A DNA stretch of 33,449 nucleotides, taken from Welwitschia mirabilis (Eukaryota > Gnetophyta > Gnetopsida > Welwitschiales). Position numbers and translations under genes: made by a program. Shown in pieces: positions 21,160 to 31,269 of the stretch (its first letter is position 1; the number at the start of each line of letters is the position of its first letter). The notes under the pieces were generated by a model. That model searched no databases and had not been told where the DNA came from. It saw only the letters and a list, made by a program, of their open reading frames with translations. The stretch is from assembly GCA_051453625.1 (NCBI GenBank), contig JBOZIK010000001.1, positions 27,547,706 to 27,581,154 of the forward strand, read 5' to 3'.

Positions 21160-22865
21160 TAAGGATCCAACCTCGTACAATCACTTTTATCAATCCCATC
21201 CATCTCCCATGTATTACTATGAGGAAGAACCATCTTCCTTAAGCTACTAAGAGGAAGAAAATAATCCACTAAAAGAAATGATGGACAAAATAATAAAGAA
21301 CCAAGAAAATATGAATAAGACACTAGAGAATTTTTTTAAAATCATATAATGAATACTATAATAAAATGAAGAAGATGAGAAAAGAAAATACAATAATAAT
21401 TTAACTCTATCTTTCAATAATAAAAATGAGAATGACCATTTATTAGATGATGCTATTAAGATGTTAGATCATATATCTGAAGCCCATTTACTAGATGAAT
21501 AATAGATTCATGAAAATTCTAAAAAAATTTAATCTATGATAAACATAATAATCGCATTTCTCCTTCTAATGAATCTAATAATATGCAATAAGATGATAAG
21601 AGTGATAAAGAAGAAGATGAGAATAACATTAAAATATTAGAACATATTCCTTATCTTCACTTACTTTACAAAGATGATGGAGTTCCACCTTTAAAAGAAG
21701 TTCAACTTATGAGATTAATGGAGATAAGTATTAAGGCAAAATCAATGAAAAAAGAGTCGACTTCATAATAGCAACTCAATCACTAGAAATAAGGATTACA
21801 ATTCAGATTTAACAACATTATTCAATAGAGAGGAAGAGGATTCAAATCAAGAAATATCGGAAAATCATTCATCACATAATGAAGACTATCATAACTTTTC
21901 TTTCTATAATCTTTTTAATGATAATTTTGAGGAATTCCCTAACTTAGAAAAGAAAAATAATCCTCAACAAAATAAGAAAGAAGAACAAGATACAATCAAT
22001 AATAATAATAATAAATAATATGGAGATATGATTAATGAAGAAATCATTCAATTAAGCAACTCTTCAAATCACATCCTTATCCTTAAAAGTAATGCAACAC
22101 ATCATCTTGAGAACTTAACTTCAAGAATCTCACAATCCTTTCTTTTGAAAACTTCATGTGCTACAAAAAGTAACATCTTTTTTTCTTTTAAAAATCTAAT
22201 TCTACTTTGCTCTTTTAATGATTATTCTCTTTAAAAATAAGACCTGGGATATCTTAGAACTCTAATTTAGGGCAAATCATAAGTTCATAATCCAAATCCA
22301 TGTTTAAAATTAAATGTTAAAGAGCTTCTTAGGTATATAAAACCTATTTTAATCACTCATCTCAAGAAGTTTCTTACAAAACTATGGATCTCAAATCATA
22401 CCTTCCATGTTCAATATCAAGCTCTAAATGCAATTTATATTCCAAATCCTTTATAACATGAGTTTGATAATAGATTTTTTTTTATGAGTTATATAAATTT
22501 TTTATCTATTATATTATTGCTAAATCTTGTAGAAAAAAAATATTATGTGCTTATGCTAATTATTAAAATCCTTGTTTTCTTACTAAAAATCCATGTCTTG
22601 GATTAAATAATAGAAAACATTTTAAAGAGGCTTAAAAATCATCATAGATACTTTCCTTGAGACCCTTCTCACATGTATTTTATAATGATACTAAAGATTC
22701 ATAGAGTTTTCATAAGAGATTATTTTTCAATGATACTTATTACTTCTTTGTCTCTTATTTTAATTCTAAAATTTATGCTATTAAATTTTTATGTTTTTAT
22801 TCTTTCTTCTTCCATTTAATTTTACTTAAAAATGATTTCATACCTTTTATGTTCTATCAATTGGC
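21160..22865 (+). pseudogene. Decayed acidic ORF of element 3, copy 2
   Basis: Second tandem copy of the unrecognised protein. It keeps YYYEEEPSS, NPLKEMMDKIIKN and SFNNKNENDHLLDDAIKML, then EEEDSNQEISENHSSHNED and NDNFEEFPNLEKKNNPQQN, an open piece at 22028-22234 (68 codons, with SCATKSNIFFSF), NPCLKLNVKELLRYIKPI, and the aromatic C-terminal part. Stops differ in part from copy 1 (for example two stops near 22015), so both decayed independently after the duplication. No catalytic motif is seen. Confidence 0.6.
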
Positions 22866-23104
22866 GAACATTTGATTTGGGCCTTGTTTCTCTAAAAGAA
22901 TGTAAAATAAATCCTTTCCTTTTTCGTTTCTTTCCAATAAAAGTATGATTAGATTTTAAGATTTGAATAAAATTTGTTTACTTTAGTGTTTCCTTTTTGA
23001 TTCTTAAGATTTTAACTTTGATTTTCTTCTTCAGCTCTCTATTTTCATTTTCTACCTTTATTTTTCTATTAGATTTCTATTTTCATTTTTGGTTTCTATT
23101 TTTG

Positions 23105-23144
23105 TTGTCCTCTATGTCATCTAAATGATGAGAAGAATGATAGT
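23105..23144. repeat. Palindromic motif after the ORF (element 3, unit 2)
   Basis: The same motif as at 20749, with core TCATCTAAATGA (one mismatch in the palindrome) and right arm AGAATGATAG. Confidence 0.65.
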
Positions 23145-23586
23145 TTATTGTTTTTAATTTTATTTTCTGTTATTTTAAGAAAATACATTCTAATGGTTTT
23201 GTTGAGATTTCTGACTTAACCACTTAAGAATTTTAAAAAGTTAATGGGAAAATGCTAAAAATATATAAGTAATCATCTAAAATTTCTCTTAGTGTTTTCC
23301 TTTAGATTCCATTATGATGTTACTTAATCATTTTTCAAACATGACTTATATATTTATTTCCATGACTAGTCTTTGACTTGGTCATTTTAAAGTGGTAAGA
23401 TTAGATTAACCCACTCTTAAGACATTCATACATATATGAACTTTAGTTTGAAGGAAGATGCTTTATTTTTCATGTTTTTCTCAATGATGAGAAGGCCTTA
23501 GATTGTTTAAGAGTATTTGTTTCTATCTTTATCTTATAACATTACTTTTATCTTTTAAAGTTTTGGTTATGTAGAATGTTTTAATT

Positions 23587-23653
23587 TAAAAAAAAAAGAA
23601 AAAGAAAAAGGAAAAGGAAAAAAGAAAAAGAACAAGAAAAAGAAGAAAGAGTG
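23587..23653 (+). repeat. A/G-rich run in the 3' region of element 3
   Basis: An almost pure purine run of GAAAAA-type units. The equivalent minus-strand place in element 1 (about 4960-4990) is a short T/C run, so this is a local expansion. Confidence 0.7.
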
Positions 23654-24730
23654 AAATAGGATCATGATGTTTTATACTTGGAATAGTTTAAAAACATGAT
23701 CACCATGATGTCCTACCACAAGTACACTAAGGCAAATTTTTTTAAGAGGAGCCTTTGACAATGTAATATGGTAGTTGTGAGAACTCCACTCAGGAGTCAA
23801 TTGGCCATGCTTCATTGGTTTTTACTTCTCTGAGTTTGGTTGCACTTCTTTCATCATAGATAATAAAATAATAATAACACTTAGAGGCTAAGAGAATAGT
23901 GGTGGTTCTAGTATTATCAAAGGAATTGCTTATTTTCTAGATTCTTAGTCTTTCTACATGTTCATTTCATTTCTTAATATTTAAGTGCACTCTTTGAGAT
24001 GTGAGTAGATGAGTTTATTTCTAAGTAACTCTTTGATATAGTCATTTATTATTTAAATAATTTGAATTTTAGCATCATCATAATTACTTCCTTGTCAAAT
24101 GGAATTTTTTATACATCAAGTCATGCATTTTAAAATTAAGTGATATTATGATTTTCTTCATGAGAGTCTTTTAGGTTAAAATTTTGGATAGGTCAGTGTT
24201 ATAGTATGTATTTATATAAGTGTTTATATTTATAGGATTCTGTCATTTATAAAATAAAATAGATTTCTCACATAATACAACACATTAGTATGAGTATGAG
24301 TTAATCCGAATGTTATATTCTCGTTAAAGGCTATAATATTAGACTTGGATTACTTTTCAGAAAGAAATAAACAAAACTAAAGAATAATGTAAAAAATAAA
24401 AGATGCAATATAAATGCAAAATGCAACTAATCTAAATGCAATGTAAAATAAATCTATACTACTTCCTTTTAGCCTTAATAATGGTTGTCCTTGATAATCT
24501 ATATCACCCAAGAAATTATTACTAGATAAAAGGCAATATAAATCATAAAGAACATCTAAGAAACTAATATACAAGTAAGAAAACAGATTTTTATATTAAA
24601 TAAGTAGACAACAACTCTTCATTAAGGAAACAACTTTTTGCAACTCTTAGGAAGGATCTTCTATCCTTTAATCTACTATTACAAGAATTTCTGGCGTAAT
24701 GATAATAGAGAGGAGAGTTGAAGGGGCACT

Positions 24731-24738
24731 TATTTATA
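24731..24738 (-). promoter_or_regulatory. LTR TATA box (element 4)
   Basis: TATAAATA on the minus strand, conserved with the other LTRs. Confidence 0.58.
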
Positions 24739-24854
24739 ACATAATATAGCAGAAAAAGACAGATAGAAGGCACTCCAAAAATATGCTCTTTTACATAAGA
24801 GAAATGGACGAAACGGTCAGGGATCGGCAATCAGAGTTAGTTACAATATCAATT

Positions 24855-24993
24855 TTGTCCTAATGGTCATCCAAATGATAATGTGGATGATATCTCATTA
24901 TAAAAGTTTACTCAGCAGGTGATTCAGTAGATGACTTAGAAGTCCATATCAACTATCGTTGTCCTACCTATCATGAGGATGATAAAGGATGAT
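24855..24993. repeat. Palindromic motif pair in U3 (element 4)
   Basis: Copies at 24855-24893 (TTGTCC, GGTCATCC, GTGGATGA) and 24954-24993 (TCGTTGTCC, ATCATGAGGATGA, AGGATGA), 99 bp apart. Confidence 0.6.
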
Positions 24994-25225
24994 CTTCTTT
25001 AATCATTTTATTAAAGATAAACTAGCATTTCTATTAAAAATCTTAGTCTAAAACTTTGTATATTATAATGTGTCTTGAATGTCTCAAATATCGCTAAGAA
25101 TGGTACATTTCCAAGATCTTCTATTGAATCTCCAAAATATTCAGAATTACACTTAAACCTATGAAAATACCCTACAAAACATATCATGAAACCCCATCAA
25201 ATAACCACAAATTGGTAGTGCAACA

Positions 25226-25238
25226 TAGCTCCCAACTT
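25226..25238 (-). other. Polypurine tract (element 4)
   Basis: AAGTTGGGAGCTA directly before the LTR on the minus strand, equivalent to 3734-3746. Confidence 0.6.
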
Positions 25239-26914
25239 AGCCTTTGTTAGTTCCTGATAAAAGCTAAGTAAAAAATCACAATTGTGAGCTAATTTATTTT
25301 AAAAAAATTTAATCTAGAAATTATAAAATAGGCTCATAAAATACATTCCATAGAAATATAATCAGTTGTGCATTATGTGTATGAAAATTTAAAAATTATG
25401 TGTCATGAAAGCTTTGAAAAATCTAAAATAAGCCATGAACATGAGTTCCTACCCCTCCTTAAAAACATAATATGTACCATATGGATTCAAACGTAAAGAA
25501 AATAAATGGGAGTGAGAAGGTAGATGATGGGTATAGTTGAACTTGGATAACTTTAGAAATAAAGTACAAAGCTAAGTAAAGCAATATTAGATTTTGAAAA
25601 AGATAGATGTATGAAATATGCTGACAAGCATACAGTTAGTTGATAATTAAAATATGCAAGAAAATTAATAAATGACCAATCAATGTTTCATCATAAGAAA
25701 TGAGTAAGAGTAGTGTTTATAACTTTAAAAAACTAAAAATAAATATCAAAAAAATTATTTATTCAATCTAGAAATCAACTATTAATTAAAAATATTGTAA
25801 GGAAAGTATTAAATGTTAAGGACCTATAAAGATAAGAAAATATGGTAATGAATTTGAAATAACTAACTGATCCACAAAAGAAAATAAAAAAATGGACATA
25901 AGGTAATATAAACAAAAGATATTCCATCAATCTAAAATTCTAACCTAGCAGATTCTTGTGAAAGAAATCATAACATTACTTAATTTTAAGAATGCATGAC
26001 TTGATGTATAAAAATTTCCATTTAATAAGGTAGTGCTTGTAATAATGTAAAAATAAATGCTTTAAATAATGAATGATTAGACCAAAGAGTTACTAAAAAA
26101 TAAACTCATCTAATACCATCTTAAAACAAACACTTAAGTCTTAAGAAATGAAATAAATATGTGAAAAGACTAAGAGTCTAGGAAATAAGCAATGTTTCTG
26201 ATGACATTAGGAACATTACTTATCCCATAGCCTTGAAGTTTATTACAACTTTATCATCCATGATGAGGAGAGTGCAATCATAGTTAAAGAAGTAAGAGCA
26301 CATGAAGCATGATCAACTGACTTCCCAGTAGAGTTTCCACAGCTACATATTACACTATCAAAGGATCCTCTCAGAAATATTTATCCCAATATACTTATGG
26401 TAAGAAATCATGATGAAAATATTTTTAAAATATCAAATAAAACATCATGATTCTATTGCACTCTTTTTTTTTAAAACAAAGAAAATAGTCCACATGATTA
26501 AACACTCCAAAAAACAAAGGTGAAGTCATAAGATGAAGATAAAAAAGAACACTTTTAAATAATCTAATACCTTTTCACCTTGAGAAAAACATAAAAAATA
26601 AATCATCTTCCTTTAAACTAAAGCTTATAGATATTTTAATGTCTTAAGATTGGGTGAATCTAATCTTACCATCATAAAATGCCCAAGGCAAAGACTACTC
26701 ATGAAAATAAATACATAAATTATGTTTAAAAGATGATCAAGTAAATATCATAATAAGCTTTAAAAGAAAAAGCTAAGAGAAAATTTAGGTAATTTTCTAA
26801 TTAATTCTAACTATTGTCCATTATCTTTTTAAAGTTCTTAAGTAATCAAGTTATAAATCTTAATAAATCCATTAGAATGTATTTTCTCAAAATCTCAGAA
26901 AACTATATTAATCA
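25239..26914 (-). other. Noncoding 3' internal region of element 4
   Basis: Aligns with 3747-5432 of element 1. No coding sequence is recognised. From about 25922 it is also the reverse complement of 23145-24196, forming one arm of a long inverted repeat. Confidence 0.6.
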
Positions 26915-27066
26915 ACTATCATCATGCCTATCATCTAGATGACAAAGAGGATGACAGAGATAGAAAATAAAACTAAAGAATAAAAATTTGACAGAAGAAT
27001 AAAGATAAAAACTAAAATTAGATACTATCATCTTGAATGTTATAGAGACAACAGAAGGGACAACAC
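26915..27066. repeat. Palindromic motif pair after the ORF (element 4)
   Basis: Copies at 26915-26958 (core TCATCTAGATGA, right arm GAGGATGAC) and 27025-27066, 110 bp apart. The spacer has AGATAGAAAATAAAACT and AAAACTAAAATTAG words like the leader spacers. Confidence 0.68.
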
Positions 27067-27372
27067 ATACAAAAAATTAAAACAAAAAGTCAAAAATAAA
27101 ATCAAAGCCCAAAATCATAAAACTAAGAAAGAATATACAAAATCTAGCAATTTTATTTAAACATTAACATCTATTCAATACTTTTATTAAATAGAAAAGA
27201 AAAAGAAAAAGGATGTGTTTTAATGGTCTACTAATTATGCATGATTTTAGAAAAGTAAGGTTTAAACCAGAAGTTTACTAACTAATAAAACATAAAAGGT
27301 GTATAATTATTTTTGAGTAAAATTAATTAAATGAAGAGAGGAATAATGAATAAAACTTTATGATACCATGTG

Positions 27373-29060
27373 AAAGCCCAAATTTTGAAAGTTAAAGGGG
27401 AGAGTCAGGGTAACTCTTATAAAAGATTTTTATTAATTACAAAACTTTTGTTTTTATCATGATAAATAAAATTATGTCTTAATTTACTAGAAAGATTTTT
27501 CATATTTAAAATTTGATTTTTAATTTTTAGCTCATATAGTGGATAATCTCCTTCAAGGTATGAGTTTAAAACTTAGACTTCCTTGCAATCTAAAAGTTCT
27601 ATTTCTTTTTCATTCTTAAAGTTAAATGAATTAATAGCTTCTAAGTTCTTAATCTTATGTGGATCATCACAAAGAATAAGCTCATGTAATTTTATTTCTC
27701 TTCCTTCAAGTAAATGTTGTTGCATGAATAAGTTGGACTTAATGTTACTTTCAATGTCCATTTCATAATCACTTATATATTTTTCCACTACATTAAAGAT
27801 TTTAATTATAAATGTTCTATTTTCAAAGTTATATCTCATTGTTTTAGCTCTTGTGTTAATGATGCAGTGGGATGTTGCACAAAAGGCTCATCCTAGAAGT
27901 AAAGGATATCCTCTATTACGTTCAACTTCTATAATAATTACATCTATTGAATAATAAGCCTCTTTAATTTGAATTGCTAAATCTTTGATGACCCCTAAAG
28001 GTTTCTTAATTAAAGTATTTACTAGCTTTAAGACAATCTAAGTAGGCTATATTCTATCCTCCAAATCAAGTTTCTTGCAAATGTGTACTAGCATTATGTT
28101 AACACTTGCTCCAACGTTATTTAAGGCTTTCTTAATCTTTTTGTTTCCCTTTAAAGTTACATTTAATATTGCTTCTCTTTGATCTTTAAATTTTGGTGAT
28201 TTTTATAGCATTAAATTTGAGAGTGATTAAGCTAAAACAGTTCTACTAGGAATAACTCATTTTTGTTTTATGCTCATTAAGTTCTTTCATAGTTTTGAGT
28301 ACCCTAGATTTTGTTGTAATAATTTTCAAAAGGGTAAGTTTATGCTTATTTTTATCATCAAGGCTTTTAGATGATCATTAAAAGTTATATTTTTGTTAAG
28401 CCTATCAAGCTAAGAGGTAGTTGGTTATTGTTGTGAAGCATTTTTCTTTTTATTTTTACTAAGAGAAAGGAAGTTATAATCTTCTAATATTTCAATATCT
28501 TCATCTTCTTTTTCATTATCTCTAAAGTAATTTTGGGAGGTAGAAGGTTCATATGGAGGAGGGTGTATTTCTTAACTACTATGTGTTACAACCTTATAGT
28601 CTTTTCTCAATGTATTGGAGCTTAATAAAGGTTGTAAATCCAAAGACCCTTGTGATCTTTGGTTTTCTAACATAGTTTTTTGAAAGGAATTTACTAAATT
28701 TTTTATGTTGGCATTTTCATTTTCTAGGATGGCCTATGTCTTTTCTTGTAATCTTCTTAATTCATCAACAAGGTTTATGAGCTAATCATTGAAATGTTAA
28801 AGGTTTTATAAACTTATTAGAATGTCTATGTTTTTGAATCAGTTTCTAAAAGGTTGAGAGTATTTTGAAAATGAGTATTCAACCTAGATTATGGCTAATT
28901 TTGATTTTGAGAGTTTTAAAATGTTTGATTAAAAGTATAAACTTCTTCAAATATTCTTTCTTTACATTTTAATAATAGAGGACATTTTTTAATGATGTGA
29001 TAATTATCCTTACATAAGTCATAAGTTGGCATAACATTTCTCTTAATTGTGGATTTGGTA
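27373..29060 (-). pseudogene. Ty3/gypsy gag-protease pseudogene
   Basis: On the minus strand this keeps, in order: a zinc-knuckle remnant at 28979-29023 (YDLCKDNYHIIKKCP, with the first Cys changed to Tyr); a coiled linker (VDELRRLQEKT, ILENENANIKNLVNSF); a PPPYEPSTSQNYF / EDEDIEILEDY segment; and an aspartic protease core (NNVGASVNIML; KKPLGVIKDLAIQ; RGYPLLLG; ATSHCIINTRAKTMRY). These correspond to the family's ALxDLGASVN, PxGVxxD and GRPFLATA motifs. The catalytic Asp is Asn (codon at 28117-28119). The best open piece is 27573-27839, after the protease core, and reads toward the LSSKLRHNFIYHD linker that normally precedes reverse transcriptase. Reverse transcriptase itself is missing: the 3' region of element 4 follows. 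At least several stops are present, so it is inactive. Confidence 0.75.
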
Positions 29061-29261
29061 TTTAAAATAATTTCTATATAGTTCCACAGTGTTATTGTTG
29101 TTGGATTATGTTTTTCTAATTGAAGTCAGACTAATATTCTCTATGTAATAAATTTTGTGTATCTTGTGTAGAAGATGTTAAATTACTTGTAGATTAAAAA
29201 ATAAAACTAAAATCATAAACTTCTAAGCACTAGAAAATTGTTAGTTCATTTACCCTCAAAA

Positions 29262-29710
29262 GGGGTTGACCGGATTTTGATGAGGTTGATAAGACTTGTA
29301 ACCTAAAAAACTAGTGTCTCTGAATCTAATGGAAAGAAATCAATCAAACCTTTATGATGTTAACTAGATTTGAAAAACTAATAAATAGTATTCCTAGACT
29401 GAATGATAAGGAGTTAACTGAACCTATGATGGGGTCAACTGAATCTAAGAATTATGCAGCTAGTACACCTAAACCAATCATTATGGGGTTGATAAGACAC
29501 CTGAAGGAGTCGACCGGACTCAATGTAGGAAATTGGAAATAAATTTTATTAGAGGATCAGGCAACCAAATGAATATAGAGCAACTAAGCTAGGTTTAACC
29601 AGACCCAAATGGAGTCAACTAGATAGAGAGTTGTAAGAAATTTGGGTGACTTGTGTAACTCATGGCATGACATGGGGCCAACTAGATTTTTATAGGGTTA
29701 ACCAATAGAG
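29262..29710 (+). repeat. 74-bp tandem array with paired 16-nt motifs
   Basis: The motif GGRGTYRACYRRAYYT occurs at 29262, 29282, 29336, 29356, 29410, 29431, 29485, 29506, 29591, 29611, 29674 and 29694. These form six pairs, each 20-21 bp apart, with pair starts 74, 74, 75, 106 and 83 bp apart. The motif centre GTYRAC is itself a palindrome. The 29336 copy is weak (about 11 of 16). Confidence 0.75.
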
Positions 29711-30000
29711 CAGAAATTAAATTTTTCTAAACACTATGTATCCATTATGTAGGCATTAGATCGCCATTTTCTAGTCATCTATATCCATTGGAAGTACATT
29801 TTAAATGTAATAAATCTTAAAATCCTTCCATTATAAATACCTAAGACATAAATGACCAAAGAATCTTTTGGAACTATTTTCATTTGGAAAAATCTATTAG
29901 ATCTACAAGACCAATCATTATATTTGGGTGATTTTCACTTTTGTATCATGACATCCATATTTCTGATAGAAGGAGATTTACTATTAGTATTCTCTTTACA

Positions 30001-30027
30001 NNNNNNNNNNNNNNNNNNNNNNNNNNN
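30001..30027. other. Assembly gap (27 N)
   Basis: A sized gap inside the first half of the LTR duplication. The second half reads through the equivalent place. Confidence 0.95.
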
Positions 30028-30276
30028 GTTTTACTTCTATAAAAAGAGAGATCCATTAAATTTACTATTTCAAAAACTATTCATATCCATACTCTAAAGG
30101 AATCATTACATTACTACCTTAATTTGTGAAAGGTTGATATTAAGCCTTGAAAAGTTTATTCTAAAGGTTGAGACTAGGCCTTGAAAAGTCCATTCTAGAG
30201 GTTAAGCCTAAGCTTGAAAAAGTCTATTTTTAAATGTTACAGGTGAACCTAGAGTACCTAGTGGAGTAACAAAGAT

Positions 30277-30376
30277 NNNNNNNNNNNNNNNNNNNNNNNN
30301 NNNNNNNNNNNNNNNNNNNNNNNNNNNNNNNNNNNNNNNNNNNNNNNNNNNNNNNNNNNNNNNNNNNNNNNNNNNN
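30277..30376. other. Assembly gap (100 N)
   Basis: A placeholder gap at the junction of the two LTR half-copies. Confidence 0.95.
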
Positions 30377-30999
30377 TGAATCTATTGGATCTGAAGGATC
30401 AAGCATTAGATTGGAGTGATTATCACTTTTTATATCTTGGCATCCATATTTTTAACCGAAGGAGATCTACTATTGATATTCTTTCTGCATTCAAAATTGA
30501 ATCAAGAGCTTCACTTCTTTTACTTCTATAGGAGGAGAGCTCTAATAAATTTACTGATTCCAAAAAGAGTGATATCCATGCTTTCAAGACATCATTACAT
30601 CACTACCCTGCTTTGTGAAAGGTTAAGACTAAGCCTTGAAAAGTCCATTCTAAAGGTTAAGATTAAGCCTGAAAAAGTCTATTTGTAAAGATCACAAGTG
30701 AAACTGAAATACTTAATGGAGTAACAAAGATCTGAGATCTATCTTAGGGATAAGCTGATCGTTAAGAGTGAAGTAGGAGTTTCTTAATCTAATATAAATT
30801 CAACTTATATCAAATTAGTATTTTTGTGCTTTTAGTTTTTATTTCTTTACTTTCATTATTTTCTTTTACTGTGCACATTCTAGATTAGTTCATTTTTATA
30901 TTTAAATTTTTATTTCAAATTGAATTTATTTAGAATATTGTATTGAATTTTTTTAAAGAACCTATTCATCCCTTCTCTAGGGTTCTCAATCCTATAATT

Positions 31000-31014
31000 T
31001 GGTATCAAAGTTAG
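31000..31014 (+). other. Primer binding site of the copia element
   Basis: TGGTATCAAAGTTAG, 3 nt after the LTR end. It matches the tRNA-Met type site TGGTATCAGAGCTAG of plant copia elements at 13 of 15 positions, both differences being transitions. Confidence 0.75.
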
Positions 31015-31269
31015 TGCAAGTCATTTATTAGATCTTCACTGATCTAGATTTTAAAAACCCATAATGATTGCTTACTTTGATGATTTTTCAAATATTCCTT
31101 TTCTCAAAACATGTGCATTTATCTGTTTATGTTAGATAGCATATGGATATATTTTTAAATAGATTGTAGCTAGTAGAAACTCATAAGAGTTAAGTGAGAG
31201 TGACAAAAGAAATGCTCAAAAACATGATAAAGAAAGGAGATTCTCATTTATGGTATTTTTGCCTTCTTT

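Larger units (their letters stand above)
18716..23375 (+). repeat. Tandem duplication of the element 3 body
   Basis: The segment from about 18716 to 21019 (ORF body plus 3' region) recurs at about 21160-23375 with few differences. Between them, 21022-21155 is a third, short copy of the ORF's C-terminal end (matching 20370-20490 and 22735-22850). Both long units lack the first palindromic motif after the ORF that elements 1 and 4 keep, so this deletion came before the duplication. Confidence 0.8.
16806..24196 (+). mobile_element. Element 3: LTR retrotransposon with duplicated body
   Basis: Same family as element 1 but on the plus strand: 5' LTR (16806-17787), degenerate primer site, leader with three palindromic motifs, ORF region, 3' region. 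The ORF plus the start of the 3' region occurs twice in tandem. The 3' region then stops at 24196, exactly where the LTR of element 4 begins in the opposite orientation. No polypurine tract or 3' LTR of its own remains, and no polymerase or integrase is visible. Confidence 0.78.
24197..25225 (-). repeat. 3' LTR of element 4
   Basis: 1029 bp. On the minus strand it starts TGTTGCACTACCAATTTG at 25225, giving the canonical TGTTGC end; the other end is a decayed TGTTATAG-type terminus at 24197. It aligns throughout with 2669-3733. Confidence 0.8.
24197..27365 (-). mobile_element. Element 4: 3' part of a family member
   Basis: A minus-strand 3' LTR (24197-25225), polypurine tract, long 3' region and palindromic motif pair. 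It ends near 27365 inside the region matching the C-terminus of the family ORF (KVLF...LILLKNNYTPFMFY on the minus strand matches the aromatic C-terminus in element 3). Beyond that point the minus strand carries a Ty3/gypsy gag-protease pseudogene instead of the acidic ORF. Element 4 is either a deletion derivative of an autonomous relative or a chimera. Confidence 0.72.
29880..30732 (+). repeat. Internal duplication in the copia LTR
   Basis: 29886-30276 and 30377-30732 are similar throughout (shared words CATCCATATTT, GAAGGAGAT, TTACTTCTATA, CCTTGAAAAGTCCATTCTA, GGAGTAACAAAGAT), in the same order. A 100-N gap lies exactly between them, so it is either a real tandem duplication or two LTR copies placed side by side by the assembler. 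Confidence 0.7.
29239..30996 (+). repeat. 5' LTR of the copia element
   Basis: The right end is well placed: ...GGTTCTCAATCCTATA just before the primer site, close to the CCTACA-type end of SIRE-like LTRs. The left end is a guess at TGTTAGTTCATTTACC. It contains a 74-bp tandem array, an internal duplication and two gaps, giving an apparent length of about 1.76 kb. Confidence 0.6.

Noticed and set aside
27363-27371. TGATACCA, a possible second primer binding site next to an LTR
   Set aside because: The position aligns with ATGCTATTAAAGTTTTAT inside the family ORF, and the neighbouring sequence encodes the protease linker, not an LTR.
30416-30688. Small ORF with a counterpart at 29852-30097 (shared FLxEGDLLL)
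   Set aside because: Both lie in the duplicated part of the copia LTR, and the match follows from the DNA duplication. No independent sign of coding was seen.
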